9,526 bases of DNA. It comes from CAZXVW01 sp964644025 (GTDB taxonomy: Bacteria > Acidobacteriota > Terriglobia > Bryobacterales > Bryobacteraceae). The notes below the pieces were generated by a model that saw only the letters and a list, made by a program, of their open reading frames with translations, was not told the DNA's origin and made no database searches. Positions 7,222-9,526 of the stretch are shown here, piece after piece (within the stretch, counting starts at the first letter, position 1; the number at the start of each line of letters is the position of its first letter). Where the stretch lies: NCBI GenBank assembly GCA_964644025.1, contig CAZXVW010000168.1, positions 1 through 9,526 of the forward strand. The letters are read 5' to 3'. Position numbers and translations under genes: made by a program.

Positions 7222-8445
7222 TCAACAAGCCCCGGGAGCTCTGAGTACTAGAACCGCGTTTAAGCCGCCGAATGCGAATGAGTTCGACAGTGCATACTCC
7301 ACCACGGCCTGGCGAGCCTGGTTGGGCGCCACATCCAGGTCACAGGCCGGATCGGGTTCGGTGAAGTTCACCGTCGGCGGAATGAACCCGTCGCGCAGCG
7401 CCAGGGCCGTGGCCACGGCTTCCAGTGCGCCGGCCGCCCCCAGCGTGTGGCCGTGCATGGACTTGGTCGAGCTGACCACCAGCTTTCCGGCATGCTGGCC
7501 GAAAACCCGGCGAATGGCGGCGCACTCGGTCGGATCATTGGCCAGGGTGCCGGTTCCATGGGCATTGATGTAGCCTACCTGCTCCGGCGCCAGCCCGGCG
7601 TCCTCCAGCGCGGCCCGCATCGCCAGGGCGGGGCCATCCACCGAGGGCTGGGTCAGGTGGTGGGCATCCGAAGACATGCCGAAACCCACGATTTCAGCGT
7701 GGATCCGGGCGCCGCGGGCGCGCGCTTCCTCCAGAGGTTCCAGCACCAGCATGGCCCCTCCCTCGCCCAGGATGAGACCGCGGCGGTCCTTCGAGAACGG
7801 CCGGCAGGTATCCGGCGAGATCACCCGCATGGCTTCCCAGGCTTTCAGAAACCCCATGCTGAAGACCGCCTCGCTTCCGCCCGTGATCGCCAGGTCCGCC
7901 ATCCCCTGCCGCACCGACCAGAAGGCCTGGCCGACGGCGTGATTGGAGGACGAACAGGCCGTGGAGATCGTATACACCGGCCCGGCGATCCCATACTGCA
8001 TCGAAATGTGGCTGGCGCCGGCGTTGGCCATCGTCCGGGGAATGATCAGCGGACTGAGGCGATTGTTGCCTTTCCGATACAGTTCGACGAAGGCGACGTC
8101 TTCGGTCGTCTGCCCGCCCACGCAGGAGCCTGTAATCACGGTTGCCCGGTTGAAGATCGCGGCTCCCGCTTCCAGGCCGGCTTCGGCCACGGCCTCGCGG
8201 GCGGCCAGCACGGCAAACTGGGCGAAGCGGTCCAGCATCGCCACTTCTTTGTTGTCGAAGTGCTGCCCCGGATCGTAGCCGGGTACCTCCGCGCCGTTGG
8301 AAAACCGCAGCTTCTTCCGATCCACCAACTCCATCGGCCCGATCCCGCAACGGCCTTCGCGCAACGCGCGGCCGAAAGAGGCCGTGTTCAGACCGAGCGC
8401 GGAAACAGCCCCCATGCCGGTGATCGCAACGCGCCGCGATCTCAT
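7222..8445 (-). CDS. Beta-ketoacyl-ACP synthase II type (NodE/FabF-like)
   Basis: A 407-residue thiolase-fold condensing enzyme that extends an acyl chain by decarboxylative condensation with malonyl-ACP. The Cys-His-His active site is complete: Cys164 in STACSSSNHA, His296 in NAHGTGT and His333 in STKSMHGHTLGAAG, with Lys328 as the usual supporting lysine. The C-terminal SNSFAFGGLNAVLVL glycine-rich loop is intact, and length matches FabF (about 410). The segment KAWEAMRVISPDTCRPFSKD and the EPDPACDLDVAPN stretch resemble NodE of rhizobia as I remember it. A specialised rather than housekeeping role is inferred from this and from the gene context: there is no fabD, fabG or fabH nearby, and the gene sits between an ACP gene and a glycosyltransferase gene, with a deacetylase gene upstream. 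The ATG at 8445 comes 3 bp after the ACP stop, so translation is probably coupled. A housekeeping FabF or a type II polyketide synthase subunit is the alternative. Confidence 0.92.
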   Translation of the reverse strand: MRSRRVAITGMGAVSALGLNTASFGRALREGRCGIGPMELVDRKKLRFSNGAEVPGYDPGQHFDNKEVAMLDRFAQFAVLAAREAVAEAGLEAGAAIFNRATVITGSCVGGQTTEDVAFVELYRKGNNRLSPLIIPRTMANAGASHISMQYGIAGPVYTISTACSSSNHAVGQAFWSVRQGMADLAITGGSEAVFSMGFLKAWEAMRVISPDTCRPFSKDRRGLILGEGGAMLVLEPLEEARARGARIHAEIVGFGMSSDAHHLTQPSVDGPALAMRAALEDAGLAPEQVGYINAHGTGTLANDPTECAAIRRVFGQHAGKLVVSSTKSMHGHTLGAAGALEAVATALALRDGFIPPTVNFTEPDPACDLDVAPNQARQAVVEYALSNSFAFGGLNAVLVLRAPGAC

Positions 8446-8448
8446 GAC

Positions 8449-8718
8449 TCAGGACCCGGCCGCCTCGGAAGCCGTCGGTCCGCCGGCGATCAACTTCGCC
8501 ACCCCCTCCACCATTTCGCGGACCGTGCGGATGTTCCGGGCCGCCTCGTCGGGGATGTCGATGTTGAACTCCGTCTCCAGGGCGAACAGGATGTTGATCC
8601 CATCCAGCGAATCAATTCCCAGTTCCTCAAACGTACTGTCGACGTTGATTTTCTCGGGCGGCAGATGCTGCGCCTCGATGATGCAGTTGATCACGCGTTG
8701 AGTCAGGTCACGGGACAT
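8449..8718 (-). CDS. Acyl carrier protein
   Basis: An 89-residue acidic helical-bundle protein that carries acyl chains on a 4'-phosphopantetheine arm. The attachment site is Ser37 in LGIDSLDGINILFALE, the classic DSL motif. The downstream FNIDIPDEAARNIRTVREMV gives the usual helix 3 and 4 pattern. It is slightly longer than E. coli AcpP (78), with a Gly/Ala/Ser-rich tail. The gene overlaps the end of the deacetylase gene by 16 bp and ends 3 bp before the ketosynthase gene, so it most likely serves that ketosynthase as a dedicated carrier, like NodF with NodE. The ATG at 8718 has no good ribosome-binding site, which fits translation coupled to the upstream gene. Confidence 0.95.
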   Translation of the reverse strand: MSRDLTQRVINCIIEAQHLPPEKINVDSTFEELGIDSLDGINILFALETEFNIDIPDEAARNIRTVREMVEGVAKLIAGGPTASEAAGS

Positions 8719-9407
8719 AGCAATGTGCTTATTGTCTCAAATCGGAAGCCCCGCGCCGAAAGGGCTGGTACCAGGCGGCGGACCGCTTCGATGGTCTCGG
8801 CGATGTCGGGCCGGGGTTCTAGTTCCCGCCCATCGTGCAGGCAGATGATGGCGCCATTTCCCACTCGGCGCAGGAGGCGGGACGCGACGGCCTCCCCGCG
8901 CAGCTTCCAGTCCAGACCGATCACCGTCCACATCACTCCCACCAGCCCCAGGCGTTGCTGAGCGCGGCGCAGGCCAAACCACCGGGCCCCATACGGCACA
9001 CGGAGATAGGACGGGCGAACCCCGGCGGTGGCGTGGATTACCTCCTGAGCCCGGGCCAGCTCATCATGGATGAACCCCGGCCCGTGGAGGAAAAACCGCG
9101 GGTGGGTGTGCGAATGATTTCCGATCTCATGGCCCGCCGCTGCCACCTCCCGCGCGATGCCTGGCAAGCGGCGGACGTTGGCCCCGCACTGAAAGAACGT
9201 CGCCGGAACCCGGTACCGGCCGAGCAGCTCCAGCAAGTCCGGCGTCGACTCGCTGGGGCCGTCATCGAAGGTCAGCGCCACGGCGGCCCGATCGGCTGGG
9301 CCCCTCCACACGGACGGTCCAAACCAGGTCGATGATTTGCCGCGCACAGCATAGGTCATTGCGCCCGCCGCCACGCAAACGGCTCCCCCTATCGCTGCAG
9401 CCACCAC
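8703..9407 (-). CDS. Polysaccharide deacetylase (NodB-homology, CE4 family), membrane-anchored
   Basis: A 234-residue metal-dependent deacetylase that removes N-acetyl (or O-acetyl) groups from a glycan. All five CE4 motifs are present: TFDDGP with Asp48 (base) and Asp49 (metal); NHSHTHP with metal ligands His98 and His102; RVPYG (136-140); the GLDWK segment (165-168); and CLHDG with His191. A hydrophobic N-terminus (about 1-20, VAAAIGGAVCVAAGAMTYA) looks like an uncleaved membrane anchor that places the enzyme in the periplasm or at the membrane. The call starts at GTG 9407; a second GTG (9404) and an ATG at 9359 (codon 17, which would remove the anchor) are alternatives. It is first in the - strand gene series, and its end overlaps the ACP gene by 16 bp. 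Linkage to a ketosynthase and ACP suggests it deacetylates an amino sugar that then receives an acyl chain; that is inference. Confidence 0.93.
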   Translation of the reverse strand: MVAAAIGGAVCVAAGAMTYAVRGKSSTWFGPSVWRGPADRAAVALTFDDGPSESTPDLLELLGRYRVPATFFQCGANVRRLPGIAREVAAAGHEIGNHSHTHPRFFLHGPGFIHDELARAQEVIHATAGVRPSYLRVPYGARWFGLRRAQQRLGLVGVMWTVIGLDWKLRGEAVASRLLRRVGNGAIICLHDGRELEPRPDIAETIEAVRRLVPALSARGFRFETISTLLCPVT

Positions 9408-9526
9408 TGGGCGAATTGTAGCATACTGCTCTTCCGGGCCTTCTCGTGCCCTGTCAGCCGCCGCCGGTTAGGCCGAAGTTCCAGCGTCGACCAAGCAGTA
9501 TCTGACTGACACTACGAGGGAAAGGC
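9408..9526 (-). other. Upstream region of the deacetylase operon
   Basis: These 119 bp at the right edge hold the promoter candidate at 9415-9423. A 23-codon open stretch on the - strand (from the edge to a TGA at 9454-9456, ending WNFGLTGGG) could be the end of an upstream gene, but it is too short to support. Nothing else is recognisable. Confidence 0.4.
9415..9423 (-). promoter_or_regulatory. Extended -10 promoter of the deacetylase-ACP-ketosynthase operon
   Basis: Read on the - strand the sequence is TGCTACAAT, an extended -10 (TGn before a hexamer with five of six matches to TATAAT). The position 17 bp upstream is GAAGGC, a poor -35, which an extended -10 can compensate for. Only seven bases (TCGCCCA) separate it from the GTG start at 9407, so the transcript would begin at or next to the start codon and be leaderless if both calls are right. 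Confidence 0.55.

Noticed and set aside
7447..8961. Open frame of 504 codons on the + strand opposite the ketosynthase, ACP and deacetylase genes
   Set aside because: It crosses three well-supported - strand genes, and its product is His/Arg/Gly-rich without motifs; an antisense shadow.
9408..9526. nod box or other long conserved operator upstream of the deacetylase operon
   Set aside because: No nod-box-like or repeated operator sequence is visible; only the -10 candidate can be supported.

Overview
The window is a G+C-rich bacterial chromosome segment (well above 60% by eye, with third codon positions mostly G or C) and holds eight protein-coding genes packed closely together. I see no RNA gene, CRISPR array, insertion sequence or phage gene. 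A membrane-anchored polysaccharide deacetylase, a glutaminyl-tRNA synthetase and TACAAT-type -10 elements fit a Gram-negative-like soil or environmental bacterium. My best guess is Acidobacteriota, but this rests on general resemblance and no marker gene here proves it.

Left part, + strand (1-3983): the 3' part of a GT-B (GT4-like) glycosyltransferase that runs off the left edge; an aldo/keto reductase 10 bp after it; a 197-bp gap with a candidate -10 and a short palindrome; then glnS, which encodes a full-length glutaminyl-tRNA synthetase with an unusual N-terminal extension.

Middle (4068-5645, + strand): a carbamoyltransferase of the NodU/CmcH/TobZ family. It meets a - strand gene tail to tail with only 6 bp between the stop codons.

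Right part, - strand (9407 down to 5652): a compact, operon-like series of NodB-type polysaccharide deacetylase, acyl carrier protein, NodE/FabF-type beta-ketoacyl synthase and membrane-bound GT2 glycosyltransferase. The deacetylase and ACP genes overlap by 16 bp, and ACP and the synthase are 3 bp apart. The operon seems to start at an extended -10 (TGCTACAAT) so close to the GTG start that the mRNA may be leaderless.

The most interesting reading is that the carbamoyltransferase and the - strand operon together contain the same five protein families that build rhizobial lipochitooligosaccharides: deacetylase (NodB), sugar transferase (compare NodC), dedicated synthase and ACP for a special acyl chain (NodE/NodF), and O-carbamoylation (NodU). 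The GT2 lacks the processive QxxRW motif, and no NodA-like acyltransferase, NodI/J exporter or nod box is visible. A true Nod factor is therefore unlikely. A dedicated, acylated, partly deacetylated and perhaps carbamoylated glycolipid is a testable hypothesis. The carbamoyltransferase is itself unusual, with Asn at two places where the family normally has His and Asp.
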